This document shows positions 11,901 to 23,025 of a stretch of DNA of 64,000 nt, piece by piece. The stretch spans positions 22,510,342 to 22,574,341 of the forward strand of contig NC_135549.1 in assembly GCF_964340395.1 (NCBI RefSeq), read 5' to 3'. Made by a program: the position numbers and the translations under genes. This DNA comes from Glandiceps talaboti. Taxonomy: Eukaryota; Hemichordata; Enteropneusta; Spengelidae. Under the pieces are notes generated by a model. That model saw nothing but the letters and a program-made list of their open reading frames with translations, did not search any database and was not told the DNA's origin. The stretch's first letter is position 1; the number at the start of each line of letters is the position of its first letter.

Positions 11901-12323
11901 ATCTTTTTGTGGCATTTTTTTTATGTTAACAATAGAACTGCGCGTTGTCACTGTATCTTATATGATGTCAACAAAACTTTCCCTTACGCAGTCAGTATAC
12001 TTCTTGTGGGATTGACGTCGAGTCAGAGCATGGCCTGGTCCTGCTAGCTGCCGTGGACTTAGATAATTTTGATGTCTGCCGTAAAATGAATGCGTCAAAG
12101 CGACGCAAGGTGGGAAAATTATTGCGTCATTTGTAATTTTAGGGGGCCAATGTCGCAAGGTCGTGGCCTCGGCAGAACTGGTCTAAGACGCCATGAGGAA
12201 CCTTACAATTTTGCTGTGCTCAGGGGTCGGTCGGAAATAAAAAAACTTTTTTTTTTCTGATGTCGGAGCTGCAAATCAGGGTCGGTCGGGAGATGAGAAA
12301 CAGAAAAATAAAAAGGGCCGCCC
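8907..12323. mobile_element. PIF/Harbinger-like TIR element, 3.4 kb, no transposase
   Basis: The left end starts GGGTGAGG and the right end is the complement of GGGCGGCCC. Both run through T-rich stretches into the shared GTTTCTCATCTCC. The element is flanked by TAA (8904-8906, 12324-12326). The empty site is intact in S2 (TTTATAAGTCTTACTAATAA at about 26790) and recognisable in S3 (37873). No long reading frame exists inside, so it is non-autonomous or a heavily decayed autonomous copy. It contains a second inverted-repeat element at 10932-11772. Confidence 0.78.
10932..11772. mobile_element. Long inverted-repeat element nested in the 3.4-kb element
   Basis: Arms of about 277 bases (10932-11208 and 11492-11772) are inverted copies with scattered differences. 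The outer part reads CGAGTGTGAAGCTACCATCA and the inner part CACCATGAATTATTGTTGTC. The spacer between the arms is about 283 bases. Coding capacity is absent. The exact ends and a target duplication could not be fixed. Confidence 0.65.
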
Positions 12324-12326
12324 TAA

Positions 12327-13037
12327 GTCTTACTAAATAAGGTTGAAATCCGGATCACCGCTGAGGGCGCTGATGTTTGGTTGCGGATCCCAAAATCAAT
12401 TTGATTTGTAAATAGCTATAAAACATACGTTTACCAACATGTGATACAATACTGTTCACGGTGTACAATATTACTGAATTACTGTACCTAACGAAGTTAC
12501 TGTACCTAAACAGAGGACCACAAATGTCAAAATACATTTCCATCTATTGGTGGTGGGGGGGGGGGGGGGGGGGTTCTCGCAAGTTATGGTACATGTATAA
12601 AAGGGACATTTCTTTTAAACGATGAGGTGGCTCGTCATAAGGCTAGAAAGGGTGGCTGCAAACAACAATGAATTACCTCAAATAATTCTTAAAAATAATT
12701 CTTGCATTAACCCCCTCCCCCCCCCCCCCCACCCCGCCTCAAGCCATAGATTCTGCTCGTCCATAAATTACATTATATTATTAATCTTATTTCGTAATTC
12801 AAGGCATTCACAAACTTTAAATTTTCTGTTTTTAAAAGACATTCACAGTTTACATAATATTGGAGGAGGTGGACAATGTTTAGGTATATTGTAATTATCA
12901 AAATGAAAAATAATTCACATGATAAAAAATAAAGCAAAGTCTGGACAGTACAAACTAAATTCAATGTGAAATATTGTGAATGATTTATATGCCTTTTTTA
13001 AATTGTGGCGTTTATTTGTACTATTATAGTTCTAATG
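12327..13037. other. Spacer S1 between two inserted elements, no gene
   Basis: It aligns with S2 at 26794-27475, including short open frames of similar sequence (12355-12543, 12773-12964) that show no sign of coding. A run of about 24 G residues (12549-12573) is only 9 bases long in S2. Confidence 0.6.
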
Positions 13038-13040
13038 TTA

Positions 13041-14859
13041 GGGACCGGTCAGTTTCTCCAGCCTGGGGGGGGGGGGTCGGTGGATTCTTAAATCGGGCTG
13101 ACAAAAAGTCACTGACCCCCCCCCCCCCATCTGTAAAACCAAAAACAGGCTGACCCCCACCCCCATCACTTAATTCTAAAACATGATGACCCCCCCCCCC
13201 CCATATATAATATTCGCATGACAGGTATTTTTTGATAGTGCCTCAGTGTGGACTGCTTGACTGTCTTGCATCTACTTTATAAGATCCCAGGTTAGCACTA
13301 TCATATTTATAATTATTGACTACACAGGGTAAATATATTCGAAAAGGAGTTTTAATAGCATCTTGGCTGTGAAAGGTAGGAAAGCTTGAGAAGGGAATAT
13401 GTACATCTGTTATGGGGGTTCTAGGGGGTCTCCCCCTAGAAGCCCAGGAGGTTTTTAACTCTGAAAAGTCAATTTTGAGACTATTCAGACATTTTCAGAA
13501 AATAATTTCCAAGCTTTACAAGACAGCACCAACATGTAAAAAGCAACTACATAGGGTTGAAATACTTTTGAAATATACTTTGATAGCATCTCGACAGTAA
13601 GAGGGGAAGAGCTTGAGACTGGGATATGTCCACCTCATGTGGGGGGGGGGTCTGAGGGGGGTCTCCCTCTAGAAACCCTGGAGGATTTTTACTCTTAACT
13701 TAAAGCCAATATTTAGGCTATTCAGACCCTTTCAAGCAATAACTTAATCCATGCTTTACAAGACAGCAAGTATTAGAAACTATTCTTTATAACTTACACT
13801 AAGGGTTGAAATATGTTCTTAAAAAGTTTAAAAGGCATCATTATTTACATGTAGTAAAGGTCAGCACATCTATAATGGTAGTATCATTTGGTAGGGGAGA
13901 TTTGGAGTTTAAGGCAATTTTAGACTATCTTGGCAAACGTTTCAGATCTTGAAAAGACAATATCATATCAAATTAGAATGGGGTGAAAATATTTAAGAAA
14001 AGTTTAATACCATTATGACAGTAAAAAGGTTGTTGGTGCATCTGATTGTTGGTTGAATGTATGAGTGACCTCTGGGGGTGAGGGGGTCCTTGGGGTTTTC
14101 CCCCTGGCAGATCTGGAGTTTTTTGCTTGGGATACTAAGGCAATGTTCAGGTTATTCATAACCTTTGAGGTAATATTTCCAAGCTTCGAAAAGCTAACGT
14201 AAAACGTTTTTAAATGAGTTTCTCATATCACATAAAATGGACACGTAACATTAGTATATAGGGGCATTAATATTGCATGTATAATAAAGTCACCGGTATG
14301 TTAGAGAACTTTAGGTGGTCATACCTAGTGTATAATAGTAACTGGAATCTGATGAGATGTGGTGATTTGTAGTGTCAATAGCATGGCGAGTAGAACAATT
14401 TATATTTAACTTCATTTATAAACTATCTATGAAAATTGCCATTACGAAACCTTCAAGTTCACTTTTGCCCCAAACTGCAATATAAGCGAAGCATTGATTG
14501 TGAAACAGCCAAGCATTTACATGACATGTTCTGTAACGAGTGTGGTAGGTAGGTAATACCGGTACATGCATATGAATATGTACATGTATAGTTAGGTTTG
14601 AACTAATAAGTAATGTTAAAGAATTCATGTAAGAAACAGGGACAAGAACAAATATTGACATGTACCACATTTCAGACAAGGCTATATGCCATTGTAGAAA
14701 GGATTTTTTTCTTCCATCACAATCTAAAACACAATGACCCCCCCCCCTATCCACAATTTTCAAAACAGCATGACCCCCCCCCCCCTACTGCCAATTTCAA
14801 AAACAGAGTGACCCCCCTACCAATCCACCCCCCCCCGGCCGAAGAAACTGGCCGGTCCC
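13041..14859. mobile_element. PIF/Harbinger-like TIR element, 1.8 kb, G-run ends
   Basis: Ends GGGACCGGTCAGTTTCTCC and the complement of GGGACCGGCCAGTTTCTTC, each followed by a run of G. It is flanked by TTA (13038-13040, 14860-14862). S2 has the empty site (TATTATTACATTGATTGG at 27472). The interior carries three imperfect repeats of about 235 bases with GGGGGTCTCCC. No transposase is present. A related decayed copy lies at 3357-4545. Confidence 0.8.
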
Positions 14860-14862
14860 TTA

Positions 14863-16725
14863 CATTGATTGGTAGCAACGTCGTAAACCACATACCTCCC
14901 TATTACAAACTGTGTCTTTGTGCATGTGTGTGTGTGTGTGTGTGTGTGTGTGCCATGAGTGAAACAACAAGGCAACTTCATTTCTCCTTGACAGGCAATG
15001 ATTGACAAGCCCTTTAAAGACCGTGGTTTATTGGTACTTTATTTCTAATGTTACAGTGATTGATATCTGAATTCATAGTAACAGTTATTCCAAAGTGCTT
15101 ACTAGGAATGATACTTTTTATTAACATATGTACAAATGGATATGAGGATCATTTACCCTTTGATGAGGAGGTGGTATGTAATTGTTGAAGTCATTTGGTA
15201 GTCGCATCTTTATTTTTGGATACTACATCCCATTTAATTTTCTGCACGAGTCTCGAGATGTCACAGTTTGTAATGATACTTCTTTTCGAATTATCCCCAT
15301 AAAAGTTCTTTTGGAAATGCTTTACTACTAGCTCAGTGTCACAATTATCTTGATTATTGATACATTCTTTTTTCTGTGGTAACATACAACTCGTCTATAT
15401 ATTGATTGGTCCTCTATTCTATGTTGCCATGCAATTTATAATTTATTATCAATTATAAATTGTTTATCTACGAGGATAGGGGTGGACTACCCTTCCCCTT
15501 CATACTTCAAGTCCGAAGATTATTCTTTTCCCCGTCACAGTTCTTGAGTATGTCTAACTATCAGTTCTGTTTGTCGAAATATTGCGGACGTCAGCGATTG
15601 TGGTTGGAGATAGTTTTCTCTTTGGTTTTCACATCGTCTTGAGGTACTCATAACCGTCAACATTCGACTCGTTTCATCTTTTAACTTCAACGTTGCTAAC
15701 TTCTATATGTTTGACAAATGAGGTATTCGGGTGATCTTGCACATTTTGTTTTCTGCTGTGATCAATGAACCTTTCCTTTCCACAACTTTGCTCTGCAACG
15801 TTTCGTACGGGTTTGATTCAAACAGTGTTTCTAGTTTTCCTTATCTTTATGTTTAACAACTTTGATCACAGGCTTTTAATTGTAGCGTAACTGTGCTTGT
15901 TGGCATATTTCTTCATGTTAGCTTTTGTCATTTCATCCTTTTCTTTTATGGTCGATTGTGTTGTTGCCATGCCAAAGTATGTTCAACTTGGTAGTTTGAT
16001 GTGTTCAGCTGTCGGTGAATAATTTCTATGGCTGGTGGTAGGTCAATCGTACAGTGTGGTGTAGATCTGTAGTTTCTTAGATATGTGTACAGTTCTTGTT
16101 TTCATGGTTTTCTGTCAGGATGATCGAATGGCTTTCTCGAGTGTGCGCACGGATCTGTCGGCTTCGTTGCTCATTGGATTGGCGCTAGCATGGTGTTATC
16201 CTACGGTGCTTGAATCCCATTTATTCTGCAAATTATGGGGGAGGGTTCACTTTGAGTAACAGCAACACAGCAAAAAAACTAGCCACCAAATAAACAGATA
16301 ATAATAGCAGCTCCCTAACTAAAAACTTGCCAAACTAAACGTATACTAAACGTAGCTTTGATCTCGTAGTCAGATGACCATCTTCTTCTTTCATGAAGAA
16401 AGTTCATCGTGCAAAGATCTGTGAAGGGAGTTGTTGCATGACTAATAGTCGAAGTTGAAGTGGTCGCTGTTGGTCGACCCTCAACTCACACAATCTATGA
16501 TCATTATCTACTGGTCAAAATCACCAGCATCACAACACGGAAATCAGTGAATTGTAAGGTACAGTTTCACTACTTGCTATTAATTTACAATACAGCAACT
16601 GTAAGCTACTCGGCGCGAATACAACACAGAATGTCAAACGTAATGGACAACATATTGATCTAGGCGGTGTCGTTCAGTATGTGAATATCATTTTAGTAAA
16701 TAATTATTCTTCAATATCACCACAC
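14863..16725. other. Spacer S1, 3' flank of gene B, no gene
   Basis: It aligns with S2 (27480-29190) and S4 (56400-57715 plus 60598-62136). It holds a GT run at 14926-14951 and no credible reading frame. Confidence 0.6.
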
Positions 16726-16731
16726 TTTATT
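16726..16731 (-). terminator. Polyadenylation signal AATAAA of gene B
   Basis: AATAAA on the minus strand, about 90 bases after the stop codon. The same hexamer at the same distance occurs after genes C and E. Confidence 0.6.
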
Positions 16732-16822
16732 AGTTCGTCAACTGCCACCAAAGTGAGAATGTCAATGACTTGATGACAAACTGTTTTTGGATTTAGCCTC
16801 AGTATGCAGTAACTTAATGTTG

Positions 16823-19800
16823 TTAATATTTATATTTCTTGATGCAGTTGTTACCAAAGTCTGCGACGATGACATGTCCATCATCTGCCACAGCCAATCC
16901 ATGTGGTCTGTTCGATTTATCACGTTGACTTTCAATGGATCGGAGTAATGCACCATCATAGGTCAGAACCAGTATTCTGTGTGGGTCGGCAGTTCTTTCA
17001 TCAGCTACTAGAATGTGATTTTCACGGTCTACAGCTATACCATTGCAATGGTGTAACTTGTCTACATCTCCTAGGTTTCTTATCTTCCTTACCATCTCTC
17101 CAATCTCTCTGTAGATCACTATCTGACCTACCGTATCACTGACAAGAACGTCATCATTCTGACCAGCTGTTACAAAGTGTGGCTTACTCAGTTTACCCTC
17201 ATGTTCCTCTCCACTACCAATCCTTCTGATGAATTCTCCATCCTGGTTGAAGACAAAGATACACTTTGCATCGGGATCAGCTACTAATATATGACCTCTT
17301 CTATTGACAGCAACACCATATGGCTTGACAAAGTCTTTGTGGGTGAATTCTTTTATCTGCTGCCCATCTTTATCAATTATGTGAACATACTTCTTATCCC
17401 ATTCTACGAAAATCGTGTTTCCATTTGGAGTAACTGTGGCACCCGTTGCCCATTTAAAAGGTGTTGGAATTTCATTTTTGTAGAGGCCATTTTTGTCAAG
17501 TATTTTGAGTCGTTTATTTCCAATATCAGCAACCAGTATATCACCGTTCCCTGCAGCCGTGACCCCTACCGGTGAGTTGAACTCTTCAGGACCAGTACCT
17601 TTCTTTCCTACTTTCCATACTGGTCTACCAGTATCGACTACATCTATCATATATGGGTTACCTTCAGCTGGGATACCATATAGATATACCTTCATACAAT
17701 GGAGTCCTTCTTTTGTTGGTCGATACGTCACTTCATATCTGTCATCTTCTTTGTCATTTATCTTTACATCTAGGTATTGTCCTGTTGGATCACTAATAGT
17801 GACATTCACTTGCATTCCTGGAATACTCAGTGGATTGCCTGTTTGATCCAGTGGTGTCACGATTGTTGTACAGTCTGCATCCTTTCCAGTATTATATGTT
17901 GACACTCTACATGTGCATTTATCATCTTGAACATGGAAAATGTCTACATTATATGGATTTCCTTCTGCTTCGTTGTTGTAAATATGGACAGTTATACGAT
18001 GTCTCCCTTCTATTTTCGGTTTGAATGTCACAATAATTCTCCCATCAAGTTGATCGTTTACTACAAAGTGAACATCTTCCTGATCTGAATTACGAATTCG
18101 AACTTTGAAAGGTAAACCAGAAATACCCAATGGAGTACCCTTCTTGTTTAGTGGAGTGATGGTGGTTGTACATTCCTTGTTGATTCCTCCATTATGTGTT
18201 GATACTTTACACCTTACTTTGCCCTCAGCATCCAAAAGTGTGTTGACATCTATAACATCAATAGTAAATGGGCTTTCACTTGCTTCAATTTCAAAAATGT
18301 GTACCGTCATCGTATGTTGCCCTGGTTTAACTGGTCTATAGATAGCCAAGTAACTGCCATCACGGTTTTCCTCTACTTTTATATCAATAGGCTGACCATC
18401 AGTATCTCGAACTATAGCCTCTACCGGAACTCCTGGTACAACATTTCCTTTCTTGTCAAGTGGAAAAATGGTTGTTTTGTATTCAGCATTCAACCCAGCA
18501 TTGTAGGTGGAAAATTTACACATCATTTTCCCTTCATCGTTTTTCAGTCTTGCTGTGTCAATCACATCTATTATGAAAGGAGTTCCTGCAGCGTCAATCT
18601 CAAATATTTGGATATTCATCTTATGCTGGCCTTCCTGTATTGGTGTATAGGTTGCTGTGTATGTACCATCACTATTGTCAGTAACATCGCAGTCTATATG
18701 TTCACTGTTTGGATTTTGGATGGACACAAAGACTGGTATTCCAGGCAATCCTAGTGGGTTCTCCATCTTATCTAGAGGAGTGATGGTAGATTTATATTCT
18801 GTCCCTTTGCCAGCATTGTATGTTGACACTCTACACATAGTTTTACCATTCTCATTAACAAGTTGTGCAACATCTACGACATCTATAATGTATGGGTTTT
18901 GTTCCATTGGAACACCGTGTACATAAACAGTCATACGATGTTTGCCAGCCTTAGTTGGAAGATATCCAACTATGGATGTTCCATCCCCAACATCTTCTAG
19001 GTGATATGTTACCAGTTGTCCATCCGGGTTATGAATAGTGACATCAATCATCATTCCAGGCACTCCAAGTGGTTTTCCATCCTTATCCAGTGGAACAATG
19101 GTAGATCTGTACTTTGCATCTAGTCCAGCATTGTGTGTTGTTAATTGACATAGCATCTTACCATTATCATTCAGATGGCCTAAAATATCTTTCACGTCGA
19201 TGTAGTATGGATTGTTTGCCAATGGACTATGGTAGATAAACACGGTCATTTCATGTCTGCCTTGTGTGATAGGTCTGTAAGTTACTTCATAGCTACCATC
19301 ACCTCTGTCTTGGATCTTTGTGTTTATCTCGTTATCATCTGAATCTTTGATTGACACTTGAAGGGGTAGGACTGACACACCAAGTGGACTACCATCTGTG
19401 TCTGTAGGTGTGATGATTGACTTGCATACAGCATCCTTTGTTGCAGTGAATGACTGAATTATACACGTCAACTTCTTTTCAGGGCCAACAAATACTGAAT
19501 TCTTTGTTGATATATCTGGTAGTGTGGAAGGATGAAAGAAGTGTGGATACTCTGCAGTCAAATCTTTGTGTTCTTTGAAGTCCAGTGTGGAAACGCTATC
19601 AAGTTGTCGACAGATGCTTGCCTTGGTAGTCAGCAAGTCAAAATCACCACTATGTTGTACAATGTTTTCACCAAATCTGCAAGCTCCATCTGTTCCTGCT
19701 AGCTGTATCAAGATATCTTCTTTCTCCACAATTAAAGATGCCTTCAGAACATCTTCCCTGTCTTGTATAATTGACAACATTTCCTTCTCACGCCTTTGAA

Positions 19801-20614
19801 GTACTTTAATCCAATTTCGAAACAATGATTTGACCCTGGTTTCTTGTTCCCGACTATTCTGTACAATGTTGGTGGTTTCTATGTCAATTTCTGTGAGTGT
19901 ATCTCGAAGATTTCCGCGCTTCTGTGCTGCAATGTTTATCTTTCCCTTGATAACCTCTTTGTATTTCTCCATGGCCTTTCCTATTTCCATCACCATATGT
20001 CCTTCACTTCTTGGATGGGTTACAAAAGCACACTGTAGACACAGTGGTACTTGGCATTCATCGCTGTCACAGTACAAAGTAATTTCACGGTTTTCATGGT
20101 TTCTCTTACTGCAGTACTGTTTAGGACGGATGAATGATTCTATAGTTTCCCATGGATATGACTTTAAATCAGAAAGCGTCAATACGTCATGTACACCAAG
20201 AGCAAGTGTATGTCTGTGTGCATCATGGCAGAATTGACACAAAAATGCAACACAATCTAAACAGAATGACACTGCTATGTCACCCTTTTTACCATGACAA
20301 CTCTGACAGGAAATGTCTAGGCCCTTTTGCAGGTTTTGTTGCTTCTCGTAGTATTCTTTCTGATTCAAAATGGTGACACTGGTCTGGAAACCTATGGCAC
20401 CTTTTTGTGGTGTTGTCGTACACTGTGAACATATTAGACACTTAATTACTTCATCCTTGGCAATCTGCTGAGTCAAACAGGGTTGACAGAACACGTGGAG
20501 ACAAGAAAGATATTTTGGTATCCGGGTACTTTTATCGTATTGGTTGCTACAGAGCCTACAGGTCAACACACTGGGATCGAAAGTAAACTTCTTTGAGGGG
20601 TCAGCTGTTGCCAT
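16823..20614 (-). CDS. TRIM-NHL protein with six filamin repeats, gene B
   Basis: A single coding exon of 1263 codons. The RING finger (C3HC4) uses C19, C22, C38, H40, C43, C46, C59 and C62. B-box 1 starts at C103/C106 and ends near H135. B-box 2 starts at C168 and ends near H206. A coiled coil spans about 210-310. Six filamin-type Ig repeats follow, at about 382-474, 487-580, 592-685, 698-790, 800-893 and 900-993. Repeats 2-6 open with a variant of CRVSTYNAG and close with NPYxIDV. Six NHL blades fill 1005-1263, with the motif ILVAD recurring. Known family members (TRIM2, TRIM3, TRIM71) have one filamin repeat, so six is unusual. The inferred role is a cytoplasmic RING E3 ligase that binds targets through the NHL propeller. 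The start follows a splice acceptor (20634-20633). Confidence 0.95.
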   Translation of the reverse strand: MATADPSKKFTFDPSVLTCRLCSNQYDKSTRIPKYLSCLHVFCQPCLTQQIAKDEVIKCLICSQCTTTPQKGAIGFQTSVTILNQKEYYEKQQNLQKGLDISCQSCHGKKGDIAVSFCLDCVAFLCQFCHDAHRHTLALGVHDVLTLSDLKSYPWETIESFIRPKQYCSKRNHENREITLYCDSDECQVPLCLQCAFVTHPRSEGHMVMEIGKAMEKYKEVIKGKINIAAQKRGNLRDTLTEIDIETTNIVQNSREQETRVKSLFRNWIKVLQRREKEMLSIIQDREDVLKASLIVEKEDILIQLAGTDGACRFGENIVQHSGDFDLLTTKASICRQLDSVSTLDFKEHKDLTAEYPHFFHPSTLPDISTKNSVFVGPEKKLTCIIQSFTATKDAVCKSIITPTDTDGSPLGVSVLPLQVSIKDSDDNEINTKIQDRGDGSYEVTYRPITQGRHEMTVFIYHSPLANNPYYIDVKDILGHLNDNGKMLCQLTTHNAGLDAKYRSTIVPLDKDGKPLGVPGMMIDVTIHNPDGQLVTYHLEDVGDGTSIVGYLPTKAGKHRMTVYVHGVPMEQNPYIIDVVDVAQLVNENGKTMCRVSTYNAGKGTEYKSTITPLDKMENPLGLPGIPVFVSIQNPNSEHIDCDVTDNSDGTYTATYTPIQEGQHKMNIQIFEIDAAGTPFIIDVIDTARLKNDEGKMMCKFSTYNAGLNAEYKTTIFPLDKKGNVVPGVPVEAIVRDTDGQPIDIKVEENRDGSYLAIYRPVKPGQHTMTVHIFEIEASESPFTIDVIDVNTLLDAEGKVRCKVSTHNGGINKECTTTITPLNKKGTPLGISGLPFKVRIRNSDQEDVHFVVNDQLDGRIIVTFKPKIEGRHRITVHIYNNEAEGNPYNVDIFHVQDDKCTCRVSTYNTGKDADCTTIVTPLDQTGNPLSIPGMQVNVTISDPTGQYLDVKINDKEDDRYEVTYRPTKEGLHCMKVYLYGIPAEGNPYMIDVVDTGRPVWKVGKKGTGPEEFNSPVGVTAAGNGDILVADIGNKRLKILDKNGLYKNEIPTPFKWATGATVTPNGNTIFVEWDKKYVHIIDKDGQQIKEFTHKDFVKPYGVAVNRRGHILVADPDAKCIFVFNQDGEFIRRIGSGEEHEGKLSKPHFVTAGQNDDVLVSDTVGQIVIYREIGEMVRKIRNLGDVDKLHHCNGIAVDRENHILVADERTADPHRILVLTYDGALLRSIESQRDKSNRPHGLAVADDGHVIVADFGNNCIKKYKY

Positions 20615-20735
20615 GCTTGACTTTGATATTCACTGAAACAAAATAAGGGAATATCTAATTAATTGGTTGTAATAAACATGTTGCAGTTAGTTGTACCAAT
20701 TTTTTTTTTAAATGAGTAGGTGTATATTTACGTAA

Positions 20736-20815
20736 GGGATCCTTCAGTAATTACAAGGGAAGGGCATTGGAATAGGGGTCACTTTTTACAAGGTACTCGA
20801 TGGAGAGCTGTATTT
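20736..20815. mobile_element. Truncated TIR element end in gene B intron
   Basis: GGGATCCTTCAGTAATTACA after TAA matches the end of the elements at 5846 and 23740. Genes A and C have an uninterrupted ACGTAAAGGTTAA at this site. The right end is missing; the fragment runs into the TATG microsatellite. Confidence 0.55.
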
Positions 20816-20818
20816 TAG

Positions 20819-20998
20819 AATGTATGTATGTATGTATGTATGTATGTATGTATGTATGTATGTATGTGTGTGTATGTATGTTTGTGTATGATGTATGTAT
20901 GTATACATGTATGCATGTATGTATGCATGCATGTATGTATGTATGTATGTATGTATGTATGTATGTATGTGTATGTATGTATGTATGTGTATGTATGT
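20819..20998. repeat. (TATG)n microsatellite in gene B intron
   Basis: About 180 bases of TATG units with GTGT and CATG interruptions. Confidence 0.95.
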
Positions 20999-21442
20999 GG
21001 CTCTCTAGAATTGTTTGTGTCTCTGTGTAATCTGGTGTCAGATTACCTTATGCAAATGCCAACTGCTCCTGTACAGACCACATACCCTGAAATGGTTCCA
21101 GACTTTATTGGTCAGATACACATCACTTTCCCAGTTCCAACATTTTCAAGTTGTTGGATGACTCACTATTACTGCAGTTGGGTTGGCGACGTGTCAACTA
21201 GTTAGACTAAGAGATTAAGAAATAAGTGAATACATTAACCTTAGTACATGGCACTCTGATATATATTGTATACCACGTTGACGTGATTACATCTTGACTT
21301 GAGGATTATATATATATGGGTGACACGTTATTTAAGCAAGTTACATGACTATATCAACTTAAGATCTCTTTAAATTCCACACATAAATTAGACTGACTAT
21401 AATAACTGTCCCCAGCTTGTTATCAATGATAATTTATCATAT

Positions 21443-21495
21443 TTATTTTTTATTTATTCACAGATCACCCACCAAACATAGTCCAATAACAGGTT
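21443..21495 (-). repeat. SINE 3' tail fragment upstream of gene B
   Basis: The reverse complement resembles the terminal part of the SINE at 51318-51670, ending in AAATAAATAAA. It occupies the same position as the fragments at 2236 and 32868. Confidence 0.4.
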
Positions 21496-22379
21496 ATTGA
21501 CAGGAAATAAATCAGGCCACAAAATATACAATGCAATGAAACTAATAAATATAATAAAGGACTTAGACAGTACACACTTCTATGTACAAGTCATACAAAA
21601 TTACGTACACATCCTGCATAAGTAATTTTAAAATTGGTGCATGACAAGAAAGGTAGTCGTCATTAAAAGTCTCATAGAATGTGATAAAACAAGCAAGCCT
21701 GCTTAGTCAACACAGTGGCTAGGGAATTCAAAAACATCTTTCGAGTTGAACAATTTAGCGAGAACAAAAGGAATTAAATTTGGCAACTATGTCCGCAAAA
21801 AATGCTAAATATTCATGCACTTGTATGTAAAAACACAAATATCCAAATAGCGCCAATGGCGTTGTAACACAACTATACACATTTTTTAGAAATGTTTAGC
21901 TACATGCTGATCCATGCTAGGTGTAAGTGTACATTTTTTATTGATTCTACTGTCTTTTAATCCCAGTTGTTATCTTTGCTATATACGCGATATTTTGGCT
22001 ATGGGCGTGGTCTTGGTGCTGGGCATATTTTCACATATTTCTTGAATGTTTATTAACGCAATATACGATCACTTGGCTGTTGCTATAGGTGTGGCATTGT
22101 TGCTAGGCATATAAGCATACATGTTTGTGTTTGTTCACTTGTCTATGACGCTCTGCTGTTATCTTTGCGATGTATCGCGTGCGTACACCATCATTTGGTT
22201 ATTGGTATGGGATATTTGCATACATTTTTCAAAGTTTACTCTTTGCCCATCAGATGATATTATATCACCAAAATATAATGCTGTTTGGCAAAATATACTG
22301 CCATTTTGTTGTTGCTAAGCGCGTGGTCATAGTTGCTAGTGCCAATTGTGTCAAAGCAATTTAACAACATCTAGAGAAT
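21496..22379. other. Spacer S2, AT-rich, no gene seen
   Basis: The first part matches S1 from about 2300. The part at 21780-22380 is not obviously shared with the other spacers. Two overlapping short frames at 22121-22364 show no coding signature. Confidence 0.5.
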
Positions 22380-22439
22380 AACACGTCAAGGAACATCTCG
22401 CCAAATTTTAACCCCATCGACCAAGTACTTTTTAAGTTT

Positions 22440-22878
22440 ACCAAATTCACATTTTACATCTAATTCGCATATCAATGATGGATTGTTACATGCTTAATGG
22501 TTCTTCAAATACAAATCCCCAAATGAATCCCCAGCAAAATCTGCTCATTGGCTTTGGAATTCAAGATTTTTTTGACCAAAAAGACACATTTTAGACCTAA
22601 TTTGTACATTACTGATGGGATCATCGAGTCATGGGCAAATCTTAAATTACACATTCCTAAAATCATTCCCACAAAATTTCAGTCCAATATGCCAAGTAGT
22701 TTTTTAGTTTAAGTTTTTTGACCAAAAATGACATTGTTTGACCCAATTCACACACTTGTTATTGCGATAATTTTGCTTTGAACAATTTCACAACTAGGAA
22801 AAAAAAGTAATAAAAGTAGCACCAAAAGTAATGCCCCCACCAAATATCAAGACAATAGGTCTGGAGGTTTTTGAGTTT

Positions 22879-22942
<64 letters not shown>

Positions 22943-23025
22943 CACACACACACACTCTCACACACACACGGACACACACACACACACAGACAGACACACA
23001 CACACACAGACACACGGACATACAC
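22440..23025. mobile_element. 'Pearl'-like repeat: two ~146-bp units plus (AC)n array
   Basis: Two imperfect units are spaced 146 bases apart (GACCAAAA at 22574 and 22720). They run into a unique tail (AATATCAAGACAATAGGTCT) and a long AC array at 22883-23020. Core tandem units followed by a simple-repeat tail is the layout described for 'pearl' and other Helitron-like non-autonomous elements in invertebrates. That assignment is an inference; no Helitron ends were proved. Confidence 0.5.

Larger units (their letters stand above)
20633..21046 (-). other. 5' UTR intron of gene B; untranslated exon ends at 21047
   Basis: The minus-strand exon ends ...TTTGCATAAG at 21047, then the donor GTAATC. 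The acceptor TTTTGTTTCAG ends at 20633. The exon sequence CTGTACAGGAGCAG upstream of the donor is shared with gene A and, with one change, gene C. The intron is interrupted by a TIR fragment (20736) and a TATG array. Confidence 0.72.

Noticed and set aside
12355-12964. Pairs of short minus-strand frames repeated at 26823-27402
   Set aside because: Conserved only as far as the surrounding non-coding DNA is; low-complexity, AT-driven composition with no start context.
14416-15008. Overlapping frames of 115 and 130 codons near 14416-15005
   Set aside because: They run through C-rich TIR sequence and an AC/GT run of the inserted element; proline and Cys-Val stretches are repeat artefacts.
19566-20376. 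Plus-strand frames across the RING/coiled-coil part of each TRIM gene
   Set aside because: They are antisense shadows of the minus-strand coding exon and recur in every paralogue for that reason.
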